From assembly GCA_054601695.1 (NCBI GenBank), contig BAAHQB010000022.1, positions 558,001 through 622,000 of the forward strand: DNA of 64,000 nt. The letters run 5' to 3'. Position 1 is the stretch's first letter. Every line of letters begins with the position of its first letter. Under the pieces are notes generated by a model that was not told the origin of the DNA, did no database searches, and saw only the letters and a list, made by a program, of their open reading frames with translations. The stretch is from Amorphochlora amoebiformis. Lineage: Eukaryota > Cercozoa > Chlorarachniophyceae. A program made the translations under genes and the position numbers. Shown here piece after piece: positions 1 to 13,902 of this stretch.

Positions 1-533
1 GGTTTCAGTTAAGGGGAAACCAACAATAGAGATCAAAATCGAATCCATGGGGAACCCTGTAACAGTAACACAGAATTCGACCTGAAACATGTTTTTCTTT
101 CATGAATAAATATGCCTACTACGGATACATACATATACCCGTAATCGTATAAACTCTCAAATTCATATGTATATGTACGTATATACACACATATCATATA
201 AATATATTTATATATATATATATATATGTATAATATATATACATATATGAATGTAATGTATGTATATTTAGATGTACGTGCAACCTTACCTGAAAGCAAC
301 GTCCTCCAAATGAATAATGAATGTTCATGCTTACCCATACATATATGTAAATACATGAATGACCACGTAAAACAGATGTAACATTTCCTCGCGGTAACCA
401 TAAGTAATTATTAATAGAAACGTTTGCCAAACCCATCCCCAACTATCACCAAAACTGTAAAGAGTCCACTTGAAGGCGGGGTAATGTATCGTAAACGTAC
501 ATACAATTTGACTACACACATATATATAAATAA

Positions 534-591
<58 letters not shown>

Positions 592-724
592 GTATATGTA
601 TAATTTGGAATATATGTACTGTATACAATTTATACATATATATATATATATATATATGTAAAAATGTATAAATCAATATGTTTATACATAAGTTTAATTC
701 TTACAGTTACGTTGTCATGTTTTA

Positions 725-772
<48 letters not shown>

Positions 773-852
773 TATATATGTATGTGTATATATGTATGTA
801 TATACTTATTTATTCTATGTACATTATATATATCAGATATATATATAAATAA

Positions 853-886
<34 letters not shown>

Positions 887-999
887 GGATTACATAGATG
901 CTCACACATATTTATGTCATGAATAGTGTGGAAAATACATAGTAGCATATAAATTATTTATATTATACATATATGTGTATATAGAGGCAAGAAATATTG

Positions 1000-1038
<39 letters not shown>

Positions 1039-1168
1039 ATATAATATCGTCTACTATAATAAATACATGTATATATGCTTGTAAATATATATCATGATAT
1101 ATATTTCCATATATATGTGCATATATGTAATGTACATAAGTTCTCCACATAAGTTGCATGTATTTTAC

Positions 1169-1378
1169 AGATGGGCGTTCGGGTAGCCAAAGATTCAAAA
1201 ACAGTAAAAGATTCAAAAACAGGGAAATAATCAGGCTAGTAAAATCCGAAGTTAAGAGAATTTCAGAGCTATTAAGGTTCCATGTCCGACTGTCAATATC
1301 CGATATCGATATCAATCTATTCAATACGTCTGAGCTAGCTGAGGTCGAGTCATACGTTTCGATGATATCATACATTAA
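1169..1378 (-). CDS. Gene B exon with hydrophobic helix
   Basis: Acceptor gattaatctag, donor CCATCT|gtaaaa; 70 codons, phase 0-0. A Ser/Asp-rich half (YDSTSASSDVLNRLISISD) is followed by a probable membrane helix (SLIISLFLNLLLFLNLWL). Confidence 0.6.
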
Positions 1379-1697
1379 CTAGATTAATCTTAACCCTAAT
1401 TTCCAACCCTAGTATTAAGGTAATCTAGATAATCCATTATAATTGCCATGCATGTACATATTAACTAGATTATGATGGTCATTAAACTTCAAGATAAATC
1501 TAGTGCACTAATGCATATTGAACGGTATATTTAACAATAAATTTGTACCCTGATGATACCGGCAACTGTCTAGACTGAAAGTATAAATCTATCCTAATGA
1601 GCCTTAAATACACTCAGTAGGGCGGTCTGAAGTTAATAATATATGTTGTAAGTGTACATATACTGTATACGCACAGTACTAGATACACAACAATATA

Positions 1698-2030
1698 TAC
1701 GCATGCATGAAAATCAATGTATAGAACTAGTTCAATGTTAATTGTGTGCGTACCGACGTACGTATGCATTCTGATGAATACGTATTTATACGTGACGAAT
1801 GTATGATACTTATACGTATACGTACGTACGTATGTATTCTGAATTTCTGATGAATACGTATTTATTCGTGACGAATGTATGATACATGCGCAAGTACGTA
1901 CGTATACGTACGTATAAGTATCATACATTCGTCACGTATAAATACGTATTCATCAGAATACATACGTACGTCGGTACGCACACAAATAACATTGAATTAG
2001 TTCTACACATGGATTTTCATGCGTGCGTAC
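1698..2030. repeat. Long near-perfect inverted repeat
   Basis: Arms 1698-1834 and 1894-2030 (about 137 bp each) are reverse complements with few mismatches. The 59-bp spacer contains a third, direct copy of the 'ctgatgaatacgtattta' block. No coding potential; resembles a foldback or MITE-like element. Confidence 0.9.
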
Positions 2031-2245
2031 TTTAGGATCGTTCATCAAAATGCGAACGTATATCTAGTATATACCGCATTTCAATTACTAAGCAGTCGCA
2101 TAAATGCAAGTCATTACCATGCATACGGCTTATCAAACTTTGCTCATGAATGATTATATCATAGATTCATAATAAATGCATATTTATGATGTTTCACTGT
2201 ATCAGTATACTAGATATAAGTGTATAATATGATCTACTATCATAT

Positions 2246-2285
2246 ATGTACAATATACATATATATATATATATATATATACAAA

Positions 2286-2352
<67 letters not shown>

Positions 2353-2358
2353 CATATG

Positions 2359-2389
<31 letters not shown>

Positions 2390-2484
2390 GCGTTGATATT
2401 ATCTATTTATGAACCGAGAACATCAGTTTAGTGTGTGCAAGTCTATGATATGTAAACACACGCACTAGTATATATAGTGTATCG

Positions 2485-2520
<36 letters not shown>

Positions 2521-2688
2521 ATATACATATGTACATACACATATATATATATATGTATATGCGTTGATATTATCTATTTATGAACCGAGAACATCAGTTT
2601 AGTGTGTACAAGTCTATGATATGTAAACACACGCACGTGTATATTATGGTATATAAAGTATATCGCATACACATACATATATACATAT

Positions 2689-2736
<48 letters not shown>

Positions 2737-2819
2737 GCATACAAATCTGAGTATATATATATAATACATGCATATATATATGTATGTACATCTAGTACAT
2801 ACATATATGTATGTGTATA

Positions 2820-2857
<38 letters not shown>

Positions 2858-3187
2858 TAAAGAAAAATATGGAGATATGAATGGTAGTATATAATGGATA
2901 TCCTGGGCCCAATATCGCGATATAAGATATATGTATATAATATATATATATATCTAGTATATATATATATATATATATATAAATTCTGGTAACTATGTAT
3001 CGATCATCGAATAAATTTAATGTATGTCAGTATGCATATGCAGAATACGTATTATGGAACGTAGCATAACACGTATTATGGTATGTATTATATGAATATT
3101 TAAAACACTAGACATGAAGCATGGGAGACATACATCTAGTACATACACAATATTGAAATTATCCAGATTATATAATTACACAATGCA

Positions 3188-3218
<31 letters not shown>

Positions 3219-3240
3219 TCGCATCGTAACAAAGTATAAA
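2246..3240. repeat. (TA)n tracts and a direct repeat
   Basis: The segment 'gcgttgatattatctatttatgaaccgagaacatcagtttagtgtg' type is present at 2389-2460 and 2562-2640, a direct repeat of about 75 bp with a 173-bp offset. Otherwise TA microsatellite; no exon recognised. Confidence 0.75.
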
Positions 3241-3315
3241 TTGTGCAATTGTAAAATGCTTCACACTGACATGTACATGTATATTCTAGTACATGTATAT
3301 TCTACGCATATATGC

Positions 3316-3369
<54 letters not shown>

Positions 3370-3553
3370 TACGGTTGTATGCATGTTATATTATTATCGA
3401 GGATGGACTCGCATAGTCCTTAAACCTCATGACAAGCCATACAATCATAATTTATATAATTTATAAAATTGATTATGTATTATAGATATGATTATAAATA
3501 TATCATGATATATATGTATATATGTAGCCTGGAATTGCAATTTTTGTATATAC

Positions 3554-3649
3554 GTCTCGCTGTCTGCACTATCTAGATTATTGATGCCAATGGATGCGTC
3601 ATTTAAAAATGTGCGAAAGAGAAATGTTGATGTTGTTCCCACAGGTTCA
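3554..3649 (-). CDS. Gene B candidate exon
   Basis: Acceptor cttccgag (weaker; a better tttcag 13 nt upstream would give a stop), donor GAGAC|gtatat; 31 codons, EPVGTTSTFLFRTFLNDASI then GINNLDSADSE. Confidence 0.45.
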
Positions 3650-3778
3650 CTCGGAAGTTAGCTGAAAATATATACCAGAGAGTACACTTAATTTCTTGTG
3701 TATGTATATTTTATGTACACATGTATGCGGTGTATGAAATGTCCGTACAAAAAGAATCTCCATTTCGTATTTATATCC

Positions 3779-3818
<40 letters not shown>

Positions 3819-4031
3819 TATATAAATATATATATATATACAGATACAATACATATATGTATATATGTGTGTGTATATGTATATACATATAAATATATAT
3901 TATAAATTATATGTGTGTATGTACGTATATACACATGTATATATATACAGAAGTATAAGTAGATATATTTAATACATCTATATATATTTACATACATATA
4001 TATAAATATATAGATATATATATATATGTTA

Positions 4032-4100
<69 letters not shown>

Positions 4101-4207
4101 CAGACATAAATTTTTACATGCGACAAGATACATTGTAACATAACATTAATCCGCAGTGCTTGCATACTTAGATTTACAATACGAAACGTATAAAAATATG
4201 CCAATAC

Positions 4208-4258
4208 CATCCTCTCCACATTTTCGGATTGAGACCATCCAGAAAGAGCCTCAGATTC
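4208..4258 (-). CDS. Gene B exon
   Basis: Acceptor attttaatag, donor GATG|gtattg; ESEALSGWSQSENVERM, phase 0-0. Confidence 0.6.
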
Positions 4259-4290
4259 CTATTAAAATATGCATATATATATATATATAC

Positions 4291-4339
<49 letters not shown>

Positions 4340-4347
<8 letters not shown>

Positions 4348-4407
4348 GTTTCGTTCACGGGATGGAAGCCGCTAAATCCTCTTCTTCCCATATACGAACA
4401 GTGGTAA

Positions 4408-4440
<33 letters not shown>

Positions 4441-4510
4441 TTATACATATATTTACTTATATGCATATCTATTACTATATATGTATATATAGGTTGTACC
4501 GATACTTTTG

Positions 4511-4546
<36 letters not shown>

Positions 4547-4643
4547 TCTACGGAATTGTCATAGCCTTCTTCATTCATGTTGTAAGTATATTCATATTAT
4601 ATACATGTATACATATACAAACATGTGTATGTATATATATATG

Positions 4644-4693
<50 letters not shown>

Positions 4694-4694
4694 A

Positions 4695-4751
<57 letters not shown>

Positions 4752-4855
4752 GTATATATTTACCACTAATCCTATATGGGAAGAAGAGGGTTTAGCCGCT
4801 TCCATATATATATATATATATATATATATATGCTGTTTATATGTACATATATATT

Positions 4856-4893
<38 letters not shown>

Positions 4894-4900
4894 ATGCATG

Positions 4901-4950
<50 letters not shown>

Positions 4951-5032
4951 ATGCATGTATGTATATGTGTAATGCATTACATCTCATATTAGTGATAATA
5001 TTGAAGTTTGCATGAATATACACAAGTATATA

Positions 5033-5075
<43 letters not shown>

Positions 5076-5107
5076 ATAGATTTCGACCTATGTATGTACG
5101 AAATATA

Positions 5108-5138
<31 letters not shown>

Positions 5139-5185
5139 CAACTAATCCTATGGAAACGAGAAGGTGTAGCTGCTTGCACACACAC

Positions 5186-5236
<51 letters not shown>

Positions 5237-5320
5237 TACATATATATATGTATATATATATATATATATGTATATATTTACCACTAATCCTATATGGAAA
5301 GGAGAGGGTGTAGCCGCTTC

Positions 5321-5325
<5 letters not shown>
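4340..5325. repeat. TA-spaced repeated module, one copy inverted
   Basis: A module of about 45 bp (ggaagcggctaaaccctctt ... ggattagtggtaaata on the minus strand) occurs at 4757-4803, 5140-5175 and 5275-5322, and on the plus strand at about 4360-4410. It ends in a donor-like gtaaat, so it may be a duplicated exon edge. Confidence 0.8.
4409..4756. repeat. (TA)n filler with a small unique island
   Basis: TA tracts surround about 4495-4590, which has no convincing splice-bounded frame. Confidence 0.7.
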
Positions 5326-5395
<70 letters not shown>

Positions 5396-5514
5396 CTTTG
5401 TTCACGTTGTGAGTACATATGCAATATATATATATATATATCATATATATAATATATAGAGAAATTAAACACGATTACTTATATATATATATATATACAT
5501 AATATATAAATATA

Positions 5515-5555
<41 letters not shown>

Positions 5556-5570
5556 GTGTATGATATATGT

Positions 5571-5617
<47 letters not shown>

Positions 5618-5628
5618 TACATACATAC

Positions 5629-5660
<32 letters not shown>

Positions 5661-5927
5661 TAGCGCTCTATTTAGAGTATACATAGTAGACATATATCCC
5701 ACATATAGTACATGTATATCCGATAGTCTAGAATCTAGATAGTACTAGATGTGATGTATATACACTTGAAATATATGTAGTATTATAGGCTAGCATCTAT
5801 TTTTGTTATATCCGCTAAAATCAAAATATCAGTGACTCATGATGATCTGCGTATGTAAGTATGTACATACATATACACACAGTGCATGTCACATTTTATG
5901 CGATATGGTAGGTGATACTAGAGATTC

Positions 5928-5983
<56 letters not shown>

Positions 5984-6131
5984 TATATTTGTATATACAC
6001 GTGTGTGTATGTGTATATGTGTGGATAAATATTATATGTATATTGGAACACAAGCATACAATATAATCCGAATACATTTACATATATATAAATAAATATA
6101 TATATGTATATATAATATATATATATATAAA

Positions 6132-6172
<41 letters not shown>

Positions 6173-6214
6173 TATTATAGAGATATAAATAATAATAATA
6201 ATAACAATAATAAT

Positions 6215-6252
<38 letters not shown>

Positions 6253-6459
6253 CTTCTATCTGCACATTCGAAGTCAGAAACTAAATATATATTTACAGTT
6301 TTTAATCTGGACAATAGGACGTAAACATTTTATTCTTAGATATAAATATATATGTATATATATATATATATGTATACATCGTATAGATGTATATATATCG
6401 TATTTGCTTTATGCATAAAGTAATATATAAATAAATGTGAATATTTTTAGATAATATAA

Positions 6460-6517
<58 letters not shown>

Positions 6518-6550
6518 TATATACATATATATATATATGAAATATACATA

Positions 6551-6618
<68 letters not shown>

Positions 6619-6735
6619 ATTATATATATATATATAAATGTATATATATATATATACATATGTATATATAATATATATATATATATACATATCATATAAG
6701 TATATATGTAGATCATATATGTGTATTTTATGCAC

Positions 6736-6787
6736 CTTGAAGCTCTTGAGACATCTTTCGAGTCGGAATAGTCACGATTTCCCAGGA
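6736..6787 (-). CDS. Gene B exon
   Basis: Acceptor acatgtag, donor CAAG|gtgcat; [17 protein letters not shown] plus 1 nt; phase 0 entry fits the previous exon. A second frame ([16 protein letters not shown]) is open. Confidence 0.6.
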
Positions 6788-6849
6788 CTACATGTACATA
6801 TGTGTTTTAGTATAAATATTCCTCACGCATTTACACATATAAATATATG

Positions 6850-6893
<44 letters not shown>

Positions 6894-6989
6894 TATATTT
6901 GTTAATACATCATCAGTACAAAATATATAAACAAACGTATCTACATGCAAATAATGAAACTACATAGATGTACACAATACACACAATTA

Positions 6990-7040
<51 letters not shown>

Positions 7041-7148
7041 GTAGTATGTGTGGATATGTGTATATATGTATACATATATATACACATATATACATATACA
7101 TAAATACATACGTATAACATATTCATAATATATGTCCACATACTTATA

Positions 7149-7445
7149 TTTCCGAACCCTAACCCTATCCCTAACACTAACCCTAACCCTAACCCTAACC
7201 CTCCTGACCCTTAAAGAACGATCGATGAATCGGTAATTCATATTCCTTTGCGTCTGAAAATCGTCCTGATGGTTAGGGTTAGGGTTAGGGTTAGGGTGTC
7301 GGATTGGCGTTAGTTTGCGTTTTAGGAATATAATCAATTGTACCCTTGAATTGCTCTAGGGTTAGGGTTAGGGTTAGGATTTGGGTTAGGATTATGGATA
7401 GGGCTACGGAGGTTAGGGTTAGGGTTAGGGTTGGGTTAGGGTTTA
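7149..7445. repeat. CCCTAA then TTAGGG arrays around an exon
   Basis: CCCTAA 7155-7202, exon 7209-7265, TTAGGG 7272-7298, island 7300-7355, TTAGGG 7360-7440. Orientation is opposite to a head-to-head telomere fusion. Confidence 0.95.
7209..7265 (-). CDS. Gene B exon between telomere-like arrays
   Basis: Acceptor taaccatcag, donor AAGG|gtcagg; DDFQTQRNMNYRFIDRSLR, phase 0-0. CCCTAA lies on one side and TTAGGG on the other. Confidence 0.65.
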
Positions 7446-7494
7446 TATAGAGGTGTATGTATATATATATATATATATATATATTTTGTATAAT

Positions 7495-7552
<58 letters not shown>

Positions 7553-7567
7553 CACACACACACACAC

Positions 7568-7629
<62 letters not shown>

Positions 7630-7642
7630 CATATATATATAT

Positions 7643-7774
<132 letters not shown>

Positions 7775-7806
7775 GTGCGATGTATACATGTGGGTGTGCG
7801 TGTGTG

Positions 7807-7874
<68 letters not shown>

Positions 7875-8056
7875 TATATAATATGTATATCTATACATAT
7901 ATACATATATATTTCTATATATATATATATATATATGTATACATGTAATATCTGTACATATACATTATATATGTATATATATATATGCTCACATACGTGA
8001 ACGTATAAATACACATGCTATAAGTATATTACATATACATATATGTATCTATGTAT

Positions 8057-8088
<32 letters not shown>

Positions 8089-8106
8089 AGAGTGAGAAAT
8101 TCCTAC

Positions 8107-8154
8107 CTCGGATTCCGTCCAAGCAATACCGGCCTTTGGACCTCCATGTATGTT
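8107..8154 (-). CDS. Gene B candidate exon with upstream shadow copies
   Basis: Acceptor tggtagcag, donor CGAG|gtagga; all three frames are open ([46 protein letters not shown]). Its first 20-30 nt are repeated six times upstream. Confidence 0.45.
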
Positions 8155-8162
8155 CTGCTACC

Positions 8163-8198
<36 letters not shown>

Positions 8199-8203
8199 TC
8201 TAT

Positions 8204-8239
<36 letters not shown>

Positions 8240-8243
<4 letters not shown>

Positions 8244-8283
8244 ATGGCCTTAAGGACCTCCATGTATGTTCTCCTAACATAAT

Positions 8284-8334
<51 letters not shown>

Positions 8335-8415
8335 AATGCTTTCAAGTATGTTCTCCTAACATAGTATACATACATACATATAATATTATATATATATATA
8401 TACATATATATATAC

Positions 8416-8450
<35 letters not shown>

Positions 8451-8454
8451 TATG

Positions 8455-8512
<58 letters not shown>

Positions 8513-8562
8513 ATGGCCTTCGACCTCCATGTATGTTCGCGTGACATAAATATATATATTTT

Positions 8563-8609
<47 letters not shown>

Positions 8610-8687
8610 GAATACATATATATATATATAGAATATATATATACATATGATAAAGGACTTTAGGACCTCTGTGTATGTCTTCCTCAC

Positions 8688-8756
<69 letters not shown>

Positions 8757-8905
8757 GTGTGTGAAATTGGCCTTTAGGCCTCCATGTATATTCTGACCTC
8801 CATGTATGTTCTCCGGACATAATATATACATATACCTATACATATTATATATATGTATAATATAAATGGCCTTTTATGACCTCCATGTGTGTTCTCGTAA
8901 CATAA
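8240..8905. repeat. Six degenerate copies of an exon edge spaced by (TA)n
   Basis: The core 'gacctccatgtatgttctcc..acata' recurs at about 8255, 8345, 8522, 8665, 8780-8822 (doubled) and 8878, each separated by TA tracts of 40-120 bp. It matches the acceptor side of the 8107-8154 exon. Confidence 0.85.
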
Positions 8906-8921
8906 TATATGTACATGTAAG

Positions 8922-8953
<32 letters not shown>

Positions 8954-8957
8954 TTTC

Positions 8958-9011
<54 letters not shown>

Positions 9012-9051
9012 TTTTATACAACATATATATATATATATATTATATAATAAA

Positions 9052-9083
<32 letters not shown>

Positions 9084-9091
9084 GTATCAAC

Positions 9092-9123
9092 CTGTCATGA
9101 TCCGATATCGCCTTATAATTTTG
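9092..9123 (-). CDS. Gene B candidate short exon
   Basis: Acceptor taaccag, donor ACAG|gttgat. One frame reads KIIRRYRIMT (basic residues three apart, as in S4); another reads QNYKAISDHD. Too short to decide. Confidence 0.35.
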
Positions 9124-9124
9124 C

Positions 9125-9620
9125 TGGTTAGGGTTAAGAATTAGGGTTACGTTAGGGTTAGGGTTAGGGTTAGGATTAAATATTGGTGAGGATTAGAGTT
9201 GGGATTAGGGTTACGGTTAGAGTCAAGGTTAGGATAAGGGTTACGGTTAGGACTAAGGTTACGTTTAGGTTACGGTTAGGGTGGTTACAGTTAGGGTTAG
9301 GTTACGGTTAGGGTTAGGGGCTTAGGTTAGGGTTATGGTTTGTTAAGGTTAGGGCTAGGGTTAGGGTCAGGATCGGGTTTAGGGCCAAGGCTAGGGCCAG
9401 GGTTACGGTTAGGTTGGGGTTAGGGTTGGAGTTAGGCTAGAGTCAGCGCTACAGTGGTTTAAGGTTAGGGTTAGGGTTTGGATCAGATTATTCAGCATGG
9501 TCCGAGGACCATTGACTTCTCCACATTGTGGGGCTATATTGCTGTTTGGATAAAGTTAGATTTGGAGTAGGTTGGGGCAAGGGTTAGGGTTAGGGTTAAG
9601 GTTAGGGTTGGGGTTATGGT
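9125..9620 (+). repeat. Degenerate TTAGGG array
   Basis: Imperfect TTAGGG repeats with many substitutions, interrupted at 9480-9565 by a unique island that could hold a minus-strand exon (VNGPRTMLNNLIQ) without a clear donor. Confidence 0.9.
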
Positions 9621-9667
9621 TTGTACCTCTTCCGTGATCTTTCTTTGTAGCCGTCTCTGATCGCGGC

Positions 9668-10325
9668 CATATGTATGTTCATACTTATAATCTGAGATAT
9701 GTGCATATTTATGAATTTAGCATCTGAATGGTATGTTCACACTCATAATCTAAGATATGTGCATATTTAAGAATATTACATATAAATATTATATAATACT
9801 CATAATCTGAGATAATAAGATATATGCATATTTATGTAATTATATATGTAAATAGTATGTTCAGACTCATAATCTAAGATACGTGCATATTTAAGAAGAA
9901 TATTATATGTAAATAGTATGTTCATACTCTGTGCATGTTTATGAATATTATATTTAAATAGTGTGCTCATACTCACAATCTAAGAAATATGCATATTTAT
10001 GGATATAGTGATCATATGGTATATTTTTTAGCCATAAGTATGTTCACATAATCTGAGAAATTAAGGTATGTGCATATTCTTGGATATCACATGTAAATAG
10101 TATGTTCATAATCATAATCTGAATGTATGCAAATTTATCGATATTGTTTTTTATAGTATGGTCTCACTCCTAATATAAAGATGTGTACATATTGATGAAT
10201 ATCATATTAACATATTATGCTCGAACTAAAACCTAAGGTACATGCATATTTATTGATATTGTATGTAAATGGTATGTTTGTATTCATAATCTAAGATATG
10301 TGCATATTTAAAATGTTGTGATGAT
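9668..10325. repeat. Degenerate satellite, about 60-bp unit
   Basis: Ten or so copies of 'tatgttcatactcataatctgagatatgtgcatatttatgaat' with indels. Intronic relative to gene B. Confidence 0.85.
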
Positions 10326-10339
10326 TTGGTGTATTTTTC

Positions 10340-10558
10340 ATACGCTCAATAAAGGATGTGTTAACCAGAATAACATCAATATGTATATACCTCCAACAAT
10401 CACAATAAGGGAGATAACCTGAATAAAATCATACAAATATATATATATATTAAATATATCTTAATATACCTCCAACAAGCACAATAAAGGATGTGATGGC
10501 CAGAATAAAATCAACCCAATTCCATCCAGACAGGAAATACCTACGTACATATATATAT

Positions 10559-10591
<33 letters not shown>

Positions 10592-10598
10592 GTATATT

Positions 10599-10635
<37 letters not shown>

Positions 10636-10690
10636 CCAGAATAAAAATCTACCCAATTCCATCCAGACAGAAAATACCTATGTACATATC
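10340..10690 (-). repeat. Fragments of the S3 exon around the true S3 exon
   Basis: Besides the exon at 10470-10540, related pieces are at about 10632-10690 ([11 protein letters not shown], then a 1-nt insertion), 10390-10435 (DFIQVISLIVIVGG with the same donor) and 10345-10375 (FILVNTSFIE). Each is separated by TA tracts or short AT spacers. Confidence 0.85.
10470..10540 (-). CDS. Gene B exon: channel S3
   Basis: Acceptor gtacgtag, donor GGAG|gtatat; AG+G = Arg, then [20 protein letters not shown] and LVG. 'YF...WNW.DF' with the conserved Asp is the S3 signature of Nav/Cav-type domains. Intron of 1.75 kb precedes it. Confidence 0.88.
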
Positions 10691-10694
10691 TATA

Positions 10695-10803
<109 letters not shown>

Positions 10804-11059
10804 TAGAAATGATACATTAGAAAAATTTACATATATTTACACTTAAATATATACATACATACATACATATATAGTACAATATATATATACACATATGTAT
10901 ATGTATATATATAAGAGATATATTGAAGGACAAAAAAAGAAAAGAAAAACAGAAGAATGAGGAGGAGTTGGAGGAGGTAGAAGAGGGAGACGAAAGGTAC
11001 ATATTGATAAATGTAGGCGTTCCGGAGATCGATGCTGCAGTGGCACCCGGGAGAAGAGA

Positions 11060-11460
11060 GAAAGTAAACCATGAGAGAGAAAGAGAGTCAAGAGGAGAGA
11101 TATAGAGAGGAGGAGAGAGAGAGGGATTGCGAGAGATAGGAGAGTGAGAAGGGAGAGTGAGAGTGAAGAGAGGGAGATAGAGAGAGGAGCGGGAGACAGA
11201 GAGAGAGAGGGAGAGAGAGAGAATGAAGAGAGTGGAGACGGAGATAGGGAGGGAAGGAGAGAGAGTGGAAGATAGAGAGAGGGAGAGGGAGAGGGAGAGA
11301 GAAGGGGGAAAGAGAGAGAAGGGAGAAAAGAGGTGAGACAGAAGGAGAGAGGGAGAGGAAGAGAGTGAAGAGAGTGAAGAGAGTGAAGAGAGGGGAGATA
11401 GAGAGAGGGAAATAGAGAGAGGGAGGAGAGGGGGGGAGAGAGAGAGGGAGAAAGAGAGGA

Positions 11461-11500
<40 letters not shown>

Positions 11501-11800
11501 GGAGAGAGGAGAGGGAGAGAGAGGGGAGATAGAAGAGAGAGGGAGAGAAAGAGAATGAAGAGGGGGGAATAGAGAGAGAGTGGGGAGAGAAAGGGGGGAG
11601 AGAGGGGAGAGAGAGAGAGAGGGAGAGAGAGAGCGGAGAGAGAGAGCGGAGAGAGGGAAGAGGGAGAAGATAGAGGAGAGAGGGAGGGAGAGACAGAGGG
11701 AAAAAGAGATAGGGGGAGAGAGGGGAGGAGTGGGAGAATGCAAGAGAAAAAAGAGGGGAGGGGGTAGGGAGAAAGAGGTAGGGGAGTCAGAGAGAAGTAC
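11060..11800. repeat. GA-rich polypurine tract (plus strand)
   Basis: About 740 bp of GAGAGAGG-type sequence inside the S2-S3 intron; it would be a pyrimidine tract in the transcript. Ser/Leu open frames here are artefacts. Confidence 0.95.
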
Positions 11801-11855
11801 ACATGTAAACACCTATGAACACAGTATTCATACAAGCACACACACATACATGTAT

Positions 11856-11895
<40 letters not shown>

Positions 11896-12069
11896 TTATA
11901 TATGTGCATAAACACACATATAACATAGAGATAAATATGACACCCATCGGGGAGCAGATAGAAGTTTTCATCCATTCCAAGACACTCTCCTGGAAGGATA
12001 CCAATATTTATTGTTAAGAAAACAGGTGCATAGGTATTACATACAACCGTTTGAAATATGCACATATAG

Positions 12070-12121
<52 letters not shown>

Positions 12122-12295
12122 TATATATATATATCCATATGAATGTCCTAATACACCAAAGTATATAACATAAATATCATATATAAGATAAGGTTTGGCT
12201 AGCGCTAGCGTTAGGGTTATGTTGGGGACACGGTAATGGTTAGGGTTAGGGTTAAGTTTACGGTTAGGGTTAGGGTTAGGGTTAGGATTAGAAAC

Positions 12296-12351
12296 CTTCG
12301 GGTGAAACCTAGCGCTGTCCTTTTCAGTACCATTTCGAGGACATATATGGT
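12296..12351 (-). CDS. Gene B exon: channel S2
   Basis: Acceptor catatccag, donor CGAAG|gtttct; [18 protein letters not shown] plus AG. The Glu and Lys (E-M-V-L-K) are the conserved S2 charges that pair with S4 arginines. CCCTAA repeats start right after the donor. Confidence 0.85.
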
Positions 12352-12359
12352 CTGGATAT

Positions 12360-12457
<98 letters not shown>

Positions 12458-12473
12458 TGTACATCACATATGT

Positions 12474-12579
<106 letters not shown>

Positions 12580-12587
12580 TATGTAAA

Positions 12588-12625
<38 letters not shown>

Positions 12626-12642
12626 GTATATACATATATATC

Positions 12643-12680
<38 letters not shown>

Positions 12681-12967
12681 ATATGTATATTTATATATAT
12701 ATATGAATGCATAATACACACATACATATATATATGAATGCATAATATATACACACATATATACATATATATATACAATGTATATATATATATTTATATA
12801 CGTATAGTTGTATATGCATACATACATTTTGTTCTTATGTGCGTGGATGCATATATGCATGAGATAGCATTAGGATTACAGCTTCAAGGCATCTTTTCGT
12901 TATACACAATTAAATTTGATATACATGCATGCACGAATATGTATAGATATATATCTGTATATGTATT

Positions 12968-13005
<38 letters not shown>

Positions 13006-13128
13006 ATATATATATATATAGCACATTATATGTGTGTATATATGATACATGTGTATGTACAAATGAGAAAGATAGACATGGGAACAATCGGCGTTAATGC
13101 TTAGATCAGATTGGAAAGCGATGGATAC

Positions 13129-13183
13129 CTGAATGAGAAGGTAGGGAGGAAAATGCGACCACGATTTGATCGACAGGCGACGC
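13129..13183 (-). CDS. Gene B exon: channel S2 start
   Basis: Acceptor gtaaatacag, donor CAG|gtatcc; [18 protein letters not shown], ending phase 0. Joined to the next exon it gives [14 protein letters not shown], equivalent to the S2 consensus 'I-F-T-x-E-M-x-L-K'. Confidence 0.75.
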
Positions 13184-13220
13184 CTGTATTTACATATTAT
13201 ATATGTAATATATAAATAAA

Positions 13221-13304
<84 letters not shown>

Positions 13305-13338
13305 CGAGCCTAAACGGGCCTTAACGAGCCTAAACAAG

Positions 13339-13388
<50 letters not shown>

Positions 13389-13415
13389 ATATATATATAT
13401 ATATATATAATATAC

Positions 13416-13469
13416 ATCCTTGGGTTTGAGAAGCTTTTGGGCTAGCCTTCGCATCCGTAAAGCTTGTCC
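13416..13469 (-). CDS. Gene B candidate exon
   Basis: Acceptor taacattag, donor GGAT|gtatat; [18 protein letters not shown] in the frame that joins the EPKPP exon; [18 protein letters not shown] is an alternative frame. Confidence 0.5.
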
Positions 13470-13477
13470 CTAATGTT

Positions 13478-13518
<41 letters not shown>

Positions 13519-13538
13519 ACATACATATATATATATAC

Positions 13539-13581
<43 letters not shown>

Positions 13582-13663
13582 CATATATATATATATATAT
13601 AAATACATATACATATATATATACATATGCATATATATACATATACATAGACCTATATATATA

Positions 13664-13713
<50 letters not shown>

Positions 13714-13902
13714 GTGCACATATTTATATATAGTCTTTGGATATTCATGGCTTGTGCTACAAAATATTGTTTATAGTATTATATATATGTATATATATAT
13801 AATAATAATAATAAGCAGAAAATTTGAATTGAGAAGAAAAATCCAAAAAAAAGTTTAACCCGCAAAATTATGGCGGCAAGATGCTGAGGAGTAGAACTAT
13901 AC

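Noticed and set aside
7149-7445. Telomere fusion scar
   Set aside because: Order is CCCTAA then TTAGGG, the reverse of head-to-head fusion, and a likely exon lies between.
8240-8905. CRISPR array
   Set aside because: Repeats are degenerate, spacers are TA microsatellite of varying length, and the context is eukaryotic.
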